From the NCBI GenBank assembly GCA_016710015.1, contig JADJLR010000001.1, positions 558,001 through 622,000 on the forward strand: DNA of 64,000 bases, in the 5' to 3' direction. Below are positions 16,924 to 25,329 of this stretch, in pieces (position 1 is the stretch's first letter; every line of letters begins with the position of its first letter). Source of the stretch: Flavobacteriales bacterium. Lineage in GTDB: Bacteria > Bacteroidota > Bacteroidia > Flavobacteriales_F > PHOS-HE28. Below the pieces are notes generated by a model that was not told where the DNA came from, ran no database searches, and worked only from the letters and a program-made list of their open reading frames with translations. The position numbers were made by a program, and so were the translations under genes.

Positions 16924-18228
16924 TCAATGCCACATCAACCAGAAAGTGATGATCCCACCGACATAGCCCACCAAGGCGGGTATGGTGATCCGGCGGAGGT
17001 ACCATACGAAATCGATCCGAAGGATCCCCATAGCGGCCACTCCGGCTGCCGAACCGATGATAAGTAAACTGCCGCCCGTTCCGGCGCAGAAGGCGAGCAA
17101 TTCCCAGAAAACATCGTCCTGTGGAAACTGGGTCATCGGATACATACCCATGGCTGCTGCGACCAATGGCACATTGTCCACAATGGATGAAAGCACACCG
17201 ATGGCACTGTTGATCAGGTACACATTTCCCAACGTACGATCGAGCGTTTGGGCAAGCAGGGTCAAATGACCGGCCACTTGCAGACCCGCCACCGCGACCA
17301 GGATGCCTAAGAAGAAGAGCACGCTGGGCAGGTCGATGCGACGCAACACGGAGGTGACCATCAGGTCGCCTCGTGCTTCATCGTCGGAATCCTTGTGGAT
17401 CAATTCGGTGGTCACCCAGAGCACGCCAAGACCAAGGAGAATGCCCATGAACGGCGGCAGATGGGTAATGGACTTGAAGACCGGCACGAGGAGTAAGGCG
17501 GCCACGCCCATTCCGAATACGAGGTTGCGTTCTCCGTTGGTGAGTTCCGCTTCGTGATGGCCTGCGCGATTGATCGTTTCTGGGCGTTCCACATCCCCCT
17601 TGAGCATGAAGCCCATCCAGATCAAGGGAAGGATCATCGCGACCATACTTGGGATGATCAACTTACCAATGATGTTCACCGTGGTGACCTGCCCGCCGAT
17701 CCACAGCATGATGGTGGTGACATCACCAATGGGCGACCACGCACCACCGGCATTCGCCGAAATGATCACAGCGCCGGCGAAGAGCCATAAGGTCTCCTTG
17801 TCCTTGATCAGCTTCCGCAACAAGGCGGACATGACGATGGCCGTGGTCAAATTATCCAATGCGGCACTCAAGAAGAAGGTGATGAGGCAGATGATCCACA
17901 GCAATTTCGTCTTGTTCGTCGCCGTGATCCGATCGGTGATCACTCGGAAACCACCGTGTACATCGATCAATTCCACGATGGCCATGGCACCCATGAGGAA
18001 GAACAGGATGCTTGCGATCTCGCCCAGATGTTCCAGCAGTTGATGGACCAAGCCCTCGTGGCCGTGTTCACCAAGATCCGGGAAAAGGGCATCTTGCCCG
18101 AGCATGACCAAGGTCCAAACCAGTGCACCGGTAAGGATGGCCGAGGCGGCCTTGTTCACATGTAACGGGTGTTCCAAGGCGATCGCGAAATAGCCCAGAA
18201 CGAAGACAACGACGATCAGGATGAACAT
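16924..18228 (-). CDS. nhaD: NhaD-type sodium/proton antiporter (copy 2)
   Basis: A 434-residue protein when started at ATG 18228 (MFILIVVVFVLGYFAIALEH), which aligns with the start of copy 1; the open frame continues 16 codons upstream to 18276 but that extension has no counterpart. All NhaD motifs are shared with copy 1, for example LSAALDNLTTAIVMSALLRK and NAGGAWSPIGDVTTIML. It differs mainly in a longer charged loop around residue 250-300 (HKDSDDEARGD). It is first in the pair. Confidence 0.92.
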   Translation of the reverse strand: MFILIVVVFVLGYFAIALEHPLHVNKAASAILTGALVWTLVMLGQDALFPDLGEHGHEGLVHQLLEHLGEIASILFFLMGAMAIVELIDVHGGFRVITDRITATNKTKLLWIICLITFFLSAALDNLTTAIVMSALLRKLIKDKETLWLFAGAVIISANAGGAWSPIGDVTTIMLWIGGQVTTVNIIGKLIIPSMVAMILPLIWMGFMLKGDVERPETINRAGHHEAELTNGERNLVFGMGVAALLLVPVFKSITHLPPFMGILLGLGVLWVTTELIHKDSDDEARGDLMVTSVLRRIDLPSVLFFLGILVAVAGLQVAGHLTLLAQTLDRTLGNVYLINSAIGVLSSIVDNVPLVAAAMGMYPMTQFPQDDVFWELLAFCAGTGGSLLIIGSAAGVAAMGILRIDFVWYLRRITIPALVGYVGGIITFWLMWH

Positions 18229-18476
18229 ACCAGAAATTCGAGGCCGCAAGATTACGGACTTGATGCGCTCCGACACAACCGGAATTCGGTGGATGTGAAC
18301 ATGTATTCGGGTATGACCATCAAAATAGCGCTGGGAACCAGAACAACAGCTTATTTGAGCTGTGACCTTTGGCCTAACAAAGATGCTCGGTGACCCATGG
18401 TGTTGTCATACAGGTTCGCCCGACGGGGTGGACAGATCAAGCCTAGGCCGCTTGCAGACTTCGTCTTGTGGGTGGG
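18229..18476. other. Stretch between NhaD and the tandem repeat
   Basis: It holds the probable promoter region of the NhaD pair on the minus strand; no clear box pair was recognised. Short frames reading through this stretch into the repeat are composition artefacts. Confidence 0.4.
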
Positions 18477-18570
18477 CCGGGATTCCCGCATCGCGTGCGG
18501 GATGGATTTCAAGCCACCGCTCGCTTCGCGATCGGCGACCGCTTGCGCGGTCATCCTCCACCCCAACGCG

Positions 18571-18592
18571 AAAAACCCCTTTCGGGGCTTTT
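18571..18592 (-). terminator. Duplicated copy of the tRNA-His terminator
   Basis: The same GCCCC-GAAA-GGGG-TTTTT hairpin as at 18703-18724, carried in the second tandem unit. Confidence 0.6.
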
Positions 18593-18702
18593 GCTTTGGG
18601 GTGGAGGACCGGGCTTCCCGCATCACCTGCGGGATGAATTTCAAGCCACCGCTCGCTTCGCGATCGGCGACCGCTTGCGCGGTCATCCTCCACCCCAACG
18701 CG

Positions 18703-18724
18703 AAAAACCCCTTTCGGGGCTTTT
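18703..18724 (-). terminator. Terminator of tRNA-His
   Basis: On the minus strand GCCCC-GAAA-GGGG followed by TTTTT begins five bases after the CCA end of the tRNA. Confidence 0.8.
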
Positions 18725-18728
18725 GCTT

Positions 18729-18806
18729 TGGGGTGGAGGACCGGGCTTGAACCGGCGACCTCCGGAATCACAATCCGGCGCTCTAACCAACTGAGCTACA
18801 TCCACC
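18729..18806 (-). tRNA. tRNA-His (anticodon GTG)
   Basis: On the minus strand the acceptor stem GTGGATG (18799-18805) pairs with the 3' strand at 18733-18739; the anticodon loop TTGTGAT gives anticodon GTG. The extra G-1 (base 18806) opposite discriminator C (18732), the identity mark of tRNA-His, is encoded. D loop AGTTGGTTA and T loop TTCAAGC are present, and CCA is encoded at 18729-18731. Confidence 0.96.
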
Positions 18807-18937
18807 ATGTCCTGGACCAAATGGCCTAAGGGGCTGCAAATATAACGTCCTTGGTCCTTCCTGATCCGTTGCTCTCGACCTTTGTAGTGCGGCGTACTTT
18901 GCACCGCACTTCGCAGCAAGCCTAGCACACCTGCCCG

Positions 18938-20110
18938 TTGACCTCTGGACCTTTTCCCCATGTTCTGATCCTACCCAAGTGGTGGCCCAATGCGGTCGAC
19001 CCACAATTGGGCGACTTCATCCGGAAGCAGGTCCAAGCCATTCAGTCGGTCACCAAGGTCAGTGTCCTGTTGGTCGAGCCGGGCCAAGAACGGACCGTGG
19101 TGGTGGTCCAAGAGGATGGATTGCCGATCGTGCGCAGCACCTACATCGCACACTCCGGAAGATCCGGCGCGGTGCGAAGAACGGTGAACTTTCTGCGCTA
19201 TTGGCGTGCTACGCGTCGGGGATACCTGGCTTTGGTAGCGGCCTATGGATCACCTCAGGTCGTACACGTCCACATCATGGTGCGACCTGCCCTGCTAGCC
19301 TTTTGGCTACGGATGAGGAATGGTATCCCCTACTTGATCAGCGAACAGAGCAGTGAGTATCTGGACGGAACGTTCGCAAGGAAGTCCGGGTACTTCAAGG
19401 CGCTGAACCGCTATTTGTTCAAGCGTGCTGCGGAGATCACTGTGGTTTCACGATGGCTTGGAGAGGGTTTGGAAAAGCTGGGGCTGACGTCCCGGTACTC
19501 CATTGTTCCGAACGTGGTGCCTGGATTGGACCGCCCATTACCACCTCCCGGACCTCCGGGCCAATACTTGGTGGTGGCCGATCTGGTCGACAAGACCAAG
19601 AACGTCAGTGGGGTGATCCGCGCCTTCGCCCATGCCCGGGAACAGGTTTCCGACCTCGGCCTGACGGTGATCGGAGACGGCCCGGATCGCGAATTCTTGC
19701 ATGACCTCGTCCGGACCTTGGACCTACAGACCCATGTTCGGTTCCTAGGTCGCTTGCCCAATGCGGAGGTGTTGGACCACATGGCGCACACCGGTGCGGT
19801 GATCATCAACAGCAATGTGGAAACCTTCAGCGTGGTGACCGGCGAAGCCCTTGCGCAGGGAAAACCGGTGATCGCCACGCGGTGTGGGGGGCCGGAAGCC
19901 TTCGTCACAGCAAGGAACGGGATCCTGGTGGACGTGGGTGATGAGCGCGCCTTGTGTACTGCGATGGTCCAAATGAGCGCAGGAATGGATAACTATGGGC
20001 CGGAAGAGATGAGAAGTTCGGTGCAGGAGCGCTCCAGTCCTGGTCAGGTAGGATCCGCATTTTTGCGGATCTACCAAGAAACCTTGGCACGAACGCATGG
20101 AGGAACCTAG
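18938..20110 (+). CDS. Family 4 glycosyltransferase
   Basis: A 390-residue enzyme with two Rossmann domains (GT-B fold). The N-terminal half starts HVLILPKWWPNAVDPQLGDF, a common GT4 opening. The C-terminal half has VIGDGPDREFL near 246, VRFLGRLPNAEVLDHMA near 268, and the donor site NVETFSVVTGEALAQGKPV with the ExxxxxxxE pattern near 288-302, followed by CGGPEAF. It should add a sugar from a nucleotide donor to a glycan at the cytoplasmic membrane. No in-frame ATG exists after the upstream stop at 18923, so TTG 18938 is the likely start. It overlaps the next gene by 14 bases and heads a three-gene surface-glycan cluster. Confidence 0.88.
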   Translation: MTSGPFPHVLILPKWWPNAVDPQLGDFIRKQVQAIQSVTKVSVLLVEPGQERTVVVVQEDGLPIVRSTYIAHSGRSGAVRRTVNFLRYWRATRRGYLALVAAYGSPQVVHVHIMVRPALLAFWLRMRNGIPYLISEQSSEYLDGTFARKSGYFKALNRYLFKRAAEITVVSRWLGEGLEKLGLTSRYSIVPNVVPGLDRPLPPPGPPGQYLVVADLVDKTKNVSGVIRAFAHAREQVSDLGLTVIGDGPDREFLHDLVRTLDLQTHVRFLGRLPNAEVLDHMAHTGAVIINSNVETFSVVTGEALAQGKPVIATRCGGPEAFVTARNGILVDVGDERALCTAMVQMSAGMDNYGPEEMRSSVQERSSPGQVGSAFLRIYQETLARTHGGT

Positions 20111-21716
20111 GACCATACGATGCGCGGTCTTGTGTGCAGCCCACACTTTACCGCATTGGCAAGGTCAAGCGATCAGGCATTTGATCGAGTTGGCGGGTGT
20201 GGAATTGGTCGCTGTCGGCATTCCCCAAACAGGACGGCAGCACACACCACGAACCGGTTTCCGCGGTTATTTGAATCACCGCTCACATCACCTCATTTCG
20301 GTCCGGGCTGCTGCACCCGAAGATCTATCGGATCTACTAGCTCCCCTCCCCAACGTGGAACTCCGGACAGTGGATACGCGGTCCATTTCGGAGGAACTCG
20401 CCCCTTTTGCTCCGGACCTGGTGATCTCTTTTCTGCCTCCCCTGGAGCAAGAGCGGGGAGACCCTAAGCTGCCGATCTGGCAATTCGTACTGAACGAACG
20501 TGGTCTCGGTAAGGATGGGATGCCAGCCATGGATGTGAAGTTCACTACCCTGAAGGACATGCCGGTACAATTGGTACGTGTGGACCGACTCGGGATGGTG
20601 GAAGCCACCTTTCCACTGCGCGATGAGGATCTGAACCCCACGATCGACCCTTGGCTTTTGGGTGCGGCTTGGTTGCCATCCATCCTGATCTCCAAGCTTC
20701 GGCGGCAGCCAACCGAACCATTCGATAAACCTTCAATAGATTCGCATTACAAACCTGAGTTACAGCGCCCTATAAGTTCACTTGTAGCTCTTTGGTTGAA
20801 TTTGGAATACCGCCGACTCAAGGCATCCAAACTCCCTACACCGGAAACCGGCGCATGGAACATCGGTATCCTGCATCAACCCATCACCGAGTTGTTACAA
20901 GACACCCCCAACATGAACGTCCGTTGGCTTCCCGCACCTTCAGAGGGCAACCACCGTATGGAACCATTCGGCTACATGGCCCAGGATGGACAACTGAATG
21001 TACTTTACCGGAAGCGGTCCGTTCATTCCGAGCAAGATATCATCGCCCGATTGCGTCCCAAGAGTGATAGCGTTCTGAAACGGTCACGGTCCATGTTGAG
21101 CACCTCGGCATCGTTGACCTATCCCTTCGTGGTGGAACGACCGGATGGAGCCTATGCCATCATCGGCTATCCGCACCAGCGTCGGACCGAACTTTTCCGG
21201 GTGGCTTCGACCAACGACGGAATGGACCACATCAAAGTCCTGCTCAACAGAGCATTGACCAACCCGACCTTGACCCAATTCGAAGATCGGTGGTGGTTGT
21301 TCGGTATGGACCCGGATGCCTCGGGATCCGTCCTCTTGGCCTACTATGCCGATGCCTTCGATGGCACCTACCATCCACATCACCTCAATCCGTTGAAAGT
21401 CGCTCGTTCCGGCTGTCGTCCCGCAGGAGCTTTCTTCAGCCATGAAGGCACCCTCTGGCGACCGGTGATGGACGCATCGGATCCTGACATTCCGGCAGTG
21501 GTCCTGAGCCGAGTGATCCGACTTACCCCGAACGAATTCGAGGAGGAACCGGGCAATCGGATCTCCGGTTTCCGAGGAACCTCGTACGCGCACGGAGTGC
21601 GCACCTTGAATGCCATGGGAGACATTACCCTGATCGATGGAGTTCGAGATGCGACCGGAGAGCGCAAACGCCCAAAGGCGGATCCCGAAAAACGCCGTCG
21701 TTCCAAGCACCGATGA
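20097..21716 (+). CDS. Putative transferase with an N-terminal formyltransferase-like region and a C-terminal beta-propeller (GIPC-transferase-like)
   Basis: A 539-residue protein without signal peptide. The N-terminal 190 residues look like a formyltransferase-type Rossmann region (APFAPDLVISFLPP near 102 and an inexact KFTTLKDMPVQLVRVDRL near 148). From about 265 to 510 the chain has five-bladed propeller strands with the closing block RSGCRPAGAFFSHEGTLWRP near 437 and VVLSRVIRLTPNEFEEE, the pattern of the glucosamine inositolphosphorylceramide transferase-like family. Family members occur in bacterial glycan clusters, where their reaction is mostly undefined. It overlaps the GT4 gene by 14 bases and the flippase gene by four, so it is translated as part of the cluster. 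A KKRR-rich tail ends the protein. Confidence 0.7.
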   Translation: MEEPRTIRCAVLCAAHTLPHWQGQAIRHLIELAGVELVAVGIPQTGRQHTPRTGFRGYLNHRSHHLISVRAAAPEDLSDLLAPLPNVELRTVDTRSISEELAPFAPDLVISFLPPLEQERGDPKLPIWQFVLNERGLGKDGMPAMDVKFTTLKDMPVQLVRVDRLGMVEATFPLRDEDLNPTIDPWLLGAAWLPSILISKLRRQPTEPFDKPSIDSHYKPELQRPISSLVALWLNLEYRRLKASKLPTPETGAWNIGILHQPITELLQDTPNMNVRWLPAPSEGNHRMEPFGYMAQDGQLNVLYRKRSVHSEQDIIARLRPKSDSVLKRSRSMLSTSASLTYPFVVERPDGAYAIIGYPHQRRTELFRVASTNDGMDHIKVLLNRALTNPTLTQFEDRWWLFGMDPDASGSVLLAYYADAFDGTYHPHHLNPLKVARSGCRPAGAFFSHEGTLWRPVMDASDPDIPAVVLSRVIRLTPNEFEEEPGNRISGFRGTSYAHGVRTLNAMGDITLIDGVRDATGERKRPKADPEKRRRSKHR

Positions 21717-22987
21717 TCCGCCCCGTCCTCGGAACGGTCGCCGCCCGGATCACGATCACGGCGATGAATTTGCTCATCATCGTAGCGGCCGGCCAACGGT
21801 TGGGTGCCGAAGGACTTGGAACCATCAGCCTGATCGTACTAGGCGTGACCATGATCCTGCTGCTGAATAACGTAGTGGGCGGTGGCGGCCTGATCTACTT
21901 GGTGCCCCGCTATGGCGTTACACAGCTACTGAAGCCCAGTTATGCCTGGGCCATGATCACGGCTGCGGTCGCATTCCTAGCGCAACTTTTCGTGCCCTTG
22001 GTGCCCGAAGAACTCGTGCTCCATGTGGTGGCGCTCGCGTTGCTTCAATCGCTGAACAGTATCCACCTGAATGTCTTGGTAGGCCGGGAACGGATCAACC
22101 TCCAGAACACGATCCTTGTGAGCCAATCGGCCATCCAGTTGCTCGCATTCCTGATCCTGCTCCACGTGGACGGGTCCGGTATCGCGGACTATGTCCTGGC
22201 CACCTACTTCGCGCACGGGATCACGGTGCTCGTATCCGGACATTATGCCCTTTACCACCGCCACTACCAAGGCATGGCGAAGAAGGACGTGATCGCGGGC
22301 CTCCTGCGCCAAGGAGGGCTTGCCCAAGGGGCGAATTTGCTGCAGTTGCTGAACTACCGGATGGCCTACTATTTGATCGACCGGTTCCGTGGCCTTAGCG
22401 CTTTGGGCATATTCAGTGTAACGACGCAACTGGCAGAAGGGGCGTGGCTGATCCCCAAGAGCATCGGAGGTGTGCTGTACAGCAAAGTGAGCAACCTGGA
22501 AGAAGCCGAACGCCAGCGCGACCTCACCATCCTGCTCTTCAAGGTGGCGGTGATCATGGGCGCTGTGTGTTGCGGCCTGCTACTGCTGGTCCCGGAGGCG
22601 CTCTACACCTGGATCTTCGGGCCGGACATCGTGGGGCTGCGTCCATTGATCGCCTTGATGGTGCCCGGTCTGGTGGCCATGTCGGGTTCACAGATCCTCA
22701 GCCACTTCCTCAGTGGCACCGGGCGGATCCGACACAACACCATCGGTTCCGGCCTAGGCCTGATGGTGACCATTCCGGTCGGCTTCTGGTTGATCCCCAG
22801 CTTGGGTTTGAAGGGTGCTGCGATCACCACCTCCTTGGCGTATTGCACCAGTGTGCTTTACCAACTCATCGTCTTCCTGAAGGAAACGGGTACACGTGCG
22901 GTGGAATTGGTCCCCCACGCGGGCGACGGCGCTCGAGCGCAACACGTTTGGCAACGGATACGCGGTCGGGTCCTAGGAAGGACCTAG
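21713..22987 (+). CDS. Polysaccharide flippase (Wzx/MATE-like)
   Basis: A 424-residue membrane protein with about 12 hydrophobic helices and the N-terminal pattern LIIVAAGQRLGAEGLGTISLI that marks polysaccharide-biosynthesis flippases of the MVF/MATE clan. It would move lipid-linked oligosaccharide units across the inner membrane. A 4-base overlap with the upstream transferase gene shows tight coupling, and the GT4 enzyme two genes upstream supplies a likely substrate-building step. The C-terminus ends in a basic tail. It overlaps the convergent BshB1 gene by four bases. Confidence 0.85.
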   Translation: MIRPVLGTVAARITITAMNLLIIVAAGQRLGAEGLGTISLIVLGVTMILLLNNVVGGGGLIYLVPRYGVTQLLKPSYAWAMITAAVAFLAQLFVPLVPEELVLHVVALALLQSLNSIHLNVLVGRERINLQNTILVSQSAIQLLAFLILLHVDGSGIADYVLATYFAHGITVLVSGHYALYHRHYQGMAKKDVIAGLLRQGGLAQGANLLQLLNYRMAYYLIDRFRGLSALGIFSVTTQLAEGAWLIPKSIGGVLYSKVSNLEEAERQRDLTILLFKVAVIMGAVCCGLLLLVPEALYTWIFGPDIVGLRPLIALMVPGLVAMSGSQILSHFLSGTGRIRHNTIGSGLGLMVTIPVGFWLIPSLGLKGAAITTSLAYCTSVLYQLIVFLKETGTRAVELVPHAGDGARAQHVWQRIRGRVLGRT

Positions 22988-23706
22988 CCGAGCACCGTAA
23001 GATCGTGGATGCCAACGGGGCGCACCACGGTGAACCCTTCGCCATAAGTAACCCCGAGCGATCGACCCATTTCACGTGCCCGTCCTTCCAGAAAAGGCAA
23101 GAAGTCCGGGTTGGCTATGGGACTGTTGGGTTCTGTGCTTGCCGGATCGTGGAATTGGGACTTGAAACAGCGCAGTACGGCCTCTTTTCCCTCCCAATAC
23201 GGGGTGATGTCGATCACCAGATCGGGGTCGATCCAGTGGTCCTGCACGGCATGTAGCACGGTGGTAGGCCTCCAAACTTCTTGCGACTGCCCGTTCAATT
23301 CGGTGGGGATGCGGCGCAAACCACTCAGGAAACTGGCCTCTGCCACCAACGCGGCACCGCGCCCATGATCGGGGTGGCGATCGCGAATGGCATTGGTGAG
23401 CAGCACACGCGGACGATGCTCCCGGATCGCGGTCACCACCTTCAACAAGCTGGTCTCATCGGCCCGAAAGAAGCCGTCCGGCAGATCGAGTTGGTAGCGG
23501 AAGTCAGCGCCTAGCACCAGTCGTGCGGCCTCGGCCTCCTGCTTTCGGATCGTGGCAGATCCACGGGTGCCCAATTCCCCCGCCGTCAACTCCACCAACC
23601 CGACCGTATGCCCCAAGCTTCGGTGATGAAGGACGGTACCGGCCATGGAGATCTCCACATCGTCCGGATGCGCTGTGATGCAGAGAATGTCGACCGTGCG
23701 GCTCAT
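22984..23706 (-). CDS. bshB1: Bacillithiol biosynthesis deacetylase BshB1
   Basis: A 240-residue zinc-dependent deacetylase that removes the acetyl group from GlcNAc-malate in bacillithiol synthesis. The family motif A12-HPDD-V-E18 holds the zinc ligands H13 and D16 and the base D15; HPDHGRGAAL near 115 supplies the third ligand. The length and the ending TVVRPVGIHDLTVLG fit BshB1. ATG 23706 overlaps the stop of the peroxidase gene by four bases (ATGA), so the two are coupled. Pairing a low-molecular-weight-thiol enzyme with a peroxidase is functionally sensible. Five extra upstream codons to 23721 are unlikely. Confidence 0.93.
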   Translation of the reverse strand: MSRTVDILCITAHPDDVEISMAGTVLHHRSLGHTVGLVELTAGELGTRGSATIRKQEAEAARLVLGADFRYQLDLPDGFFRADETSLLKVVTAIREHRPRVLLTNAIRDRHPDHGRGAALVAEASFLSGLRRIPTELNGQSQEVWRPTTVLHAVQDHWIDPDLVIDITPYWEGKEAVLRCFKSQFHDPASTEPNSPIANPDFLPFLEGRAREMGRSLGVTYGEGFTVVRPVGIHDLTVLG

Positions 23707-24296
23707 TTCGCTTCGATCCAATCGATCACGCGTTGATCACTGGGATCCACAGCGGACTCCAAGGACATGTTCAGCCGCCCATCCTGATCGATCAGGTACT
23801 TGTGGAAATTCCACTTCACCTCGGTATCCATCACGCCATTTTGCTGCTGATCAGCGAGCCACTGATACACGGCGTGTTGTTCCGGCCCCTTCGTATGCAC
23901 CTTGCTCATCAGAGGGAAGGTGACGCCGTAGTTCTTCTGGCAAAAGCTGGCGATCTCCGTTTCGGAGCCCGGCTCTTGATCACCAAAGTCGTTGCTGGGG
24001 AACCCCAGGACGACGAAACCCTTGTCCTTATACGTCTCGTAGAGCTCTTGCAACTGTTTGTACTGGGGGGTGAAACCGCATTCGCTCGCGGTGTTCACCA
24101 CCATCACCTTCTGGCCTTTGTAGCGCTCCAATTTCACCAGTTCCCCGTTGATGTCGGTCGCGCTGAGTTCGAAGAAACTGCTCTTTGGCATGGGCCGTGG
24201 TTGGTTCACTGGGAATGAAACAGGGCCGACCTGAACGCGGTTCAAGCAACCCGAAGCAAGGATAAGGGGAAAGGTGAGGACGAAGAGCTTGTGCAT
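23703..24296 (-). CDS. Glutathione peroxidase-family lipoprotein
   Basis: A 197-residue protein from ATG 24296. The lipobox LASG-C17 predicts a lipoprotein. The peroxidatic cysteine is C73 in NTASECGFTPQY; FPSNDFGDQEPG and KWNFHKYLID supply the Asn, Gln and Trp-Asn elements of the catalytic tetrad. It is a Cys, not Sec, enzyme and of the short monomeric type, which normally uses thioredoxin. The secreted thioredoxin-like protein at 7796-8359 could serve it, but this is inference. The gene is followed, in a 4-base overlap, by bshB1, and is divergent from the gene at 24422. Confidence 0.92.
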   Translation of the reverse strand: MHKLFVLTFPLILASGCLNRVQVGPVSFPVNQPRPMPKSSFFELSATDINGELVKLERYKGQKVMVVNTASECGFTPQYKQLQELYETYKDKGFVVLGFPSNDFGDQEPGSETEIASFCQKNYGVTFPLMSKVHTKGPEQHAVYQWLADQQQNGVMDTEVKWNFHKYLIDQDGRLNMSLESAVDPSDQRVIDWIEAK

Positions 24297-24421
24297 GATG
24301 ATCGGTACAAAGATCGGCATCGTGCGGTAGGGTCCACGAACCGACACGTTGGAAGCAGTACTTCCGAACCGGACGGAGCGCGCGATCGACACTTTTTCGC
24401 CTTGATCCCGTACACACGCCC

Positions 24422-25261
24422 ATGCGAACTCTACGCCCCCTTTCGATCGCTTTCCTTTCCTTGATCGTTCATGGCGCGACTGCACAGGACGAAGTACGTA
24501 TCGCGGACATCGCCCAAATGGTCCGAAAGCCCGATCTGGCGCAGGAAAACTCCGTGCGCAGCGGCCTACAAGCCGCAGGTGTGGAGGACGACCGTGTACA
24601 ACAGGTATTGAGCATGGGCAAAGCCAGCAACCTGCCCTTGGGCTTGCGCACCGACAGTGCGCTGGCCGCGAATGCCGCCAGCGTGAAGAATTACAACGCC
24701 CACAAGGTGTGTACTTACGCCGACGAGGCCGGGACCAAGGTTCTGGTACAGGTTCCGGTGAATGAGAACTACCACATGCCGGAAGACCTGCGCACTTCCC
24801 AGGACCTCTACCTGATCCTACCCGAAAGCGCGGTGGAAATGACCCTCACCGATGCACAGCGCCCTAAACCCAGCAAGGGGCCGGATTGGAAGCGCATGCG
24901 ACAGGCCAAGATCCTGACACCCGATGCCGTGTACGCTACCTACGACCTCGGTAACGACAGCACCGTTCTGTCCAAATTGGCCGGAAATGGCCTTAGCCAG
25001 CCGGAGATCGATGCCATGGTGTTCCGCAGCCACGAACGCAACTGGCCCGCCGGCATCGACTCCTTCGAACGGCGGTACCCGAAACTGAAGGAATTCAAAC
25101 ACTACAAGGCCTTTGAAGCCGCGCATTGGGAGGACAAGGTGCTGCTGGTGATCCCTACCGAGCTGAACAAGCGCCAACCGATCGGTCTCCGCCCGCACTT
25201 GGACATCTACATGGTGTACGCGAAGAGCGCCGTGGAGGTGAAGAAGAAGCGGAAGAAATAG
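24422..25261 (+). CDS. Secreted protein of unknown function
   Basis: A 279-residue protein with a signal peptide (MRTLRPLSIAFLSLIVHGATAQ). The mature chain is hydrophilic, without repeats, and has two similar segments, VLVQVPVNENYHMPEDLRTSQDLYLI near 109 and VLLVIPTELNKRQPIGLRPHLDIYMV near 240, suggesting an internal duplication of a beta-rich domain. A lysine-rich tail (KKKRKK) ends it. I do not recognise a family. It is transcribed away from the peroxidase gene and ends in a strong bidirectional terminator. Confidence 0.75.
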   Translation: MRTLRPLSIAFLSLIVHGATAQDEVRIADIAQMVRKPDLAQENSVRSGLQAAGVEDDRVQQVLSMGKASNLPLGLRTDSALAANAASVKNYNAHKVCTYADEAGTKVLVQVPVNENYHMPEDLRTSQDLYLILPESAVEMTLTDAQRPKPSKGPDWKRMRQAKILTPDAVYATYDLGNDSTVLSKLAGNGLSQPEIDAMVFRSHERNWPAGIDSFERRYPKLKEFKHYKAFEAAHWEDKVLLVIPTELNKRQPIGLRPHLDIYMVYAKSAVEVKKKRKK

Positions 25262-25278
25262 GTGAAGGTCTCGAACAC

Positions 25279-25316
25279 CAAGAAGCCCGACCACATCGCT
25301 GTGATCGGGCTTCTTG
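25279..25316. terminator. Strong bidirectional terminator
   Basis: CAAGAAGCCCGACCACA (25279-25295) pairs with TGTGATCGGGCTTCTTG (25300-25316) with one mismatch and a four-base loop. It lies between convergent genes and can end both. Confidence 0.85.
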
Positions 25317-25329
25317 CTTCACATCCATT

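Larger units (their letters stand above)
18477..18740. repeat. Two 132-bp tandem copies that duplicate the 3' end of tRNA-His
   Basis: 18477-18608 and 18609-18740 are near-identical. Each copy contains a short inverted repeat (CCCGCA...TGCGGG), a GC-rich module and a CCCC-TTTC-GGGG hairpin. The right boundary of each copy is TGGGGTGGAGGACCGGGCTT, which is the 3' end of the tRNA-His gene with its CCA; the outer copy (about 18597-18616) is a 20-base tRNA fragment stranded 132 bases away from the intact gene. Confidence 0.85.

Noticed and set aside
18351..18794. Several overlapping frames of 90-120 codons on both strands
   Set aside because: They translate the tandem 132-bp units and the tRNA-His gene, and contain repeated identical peptides.
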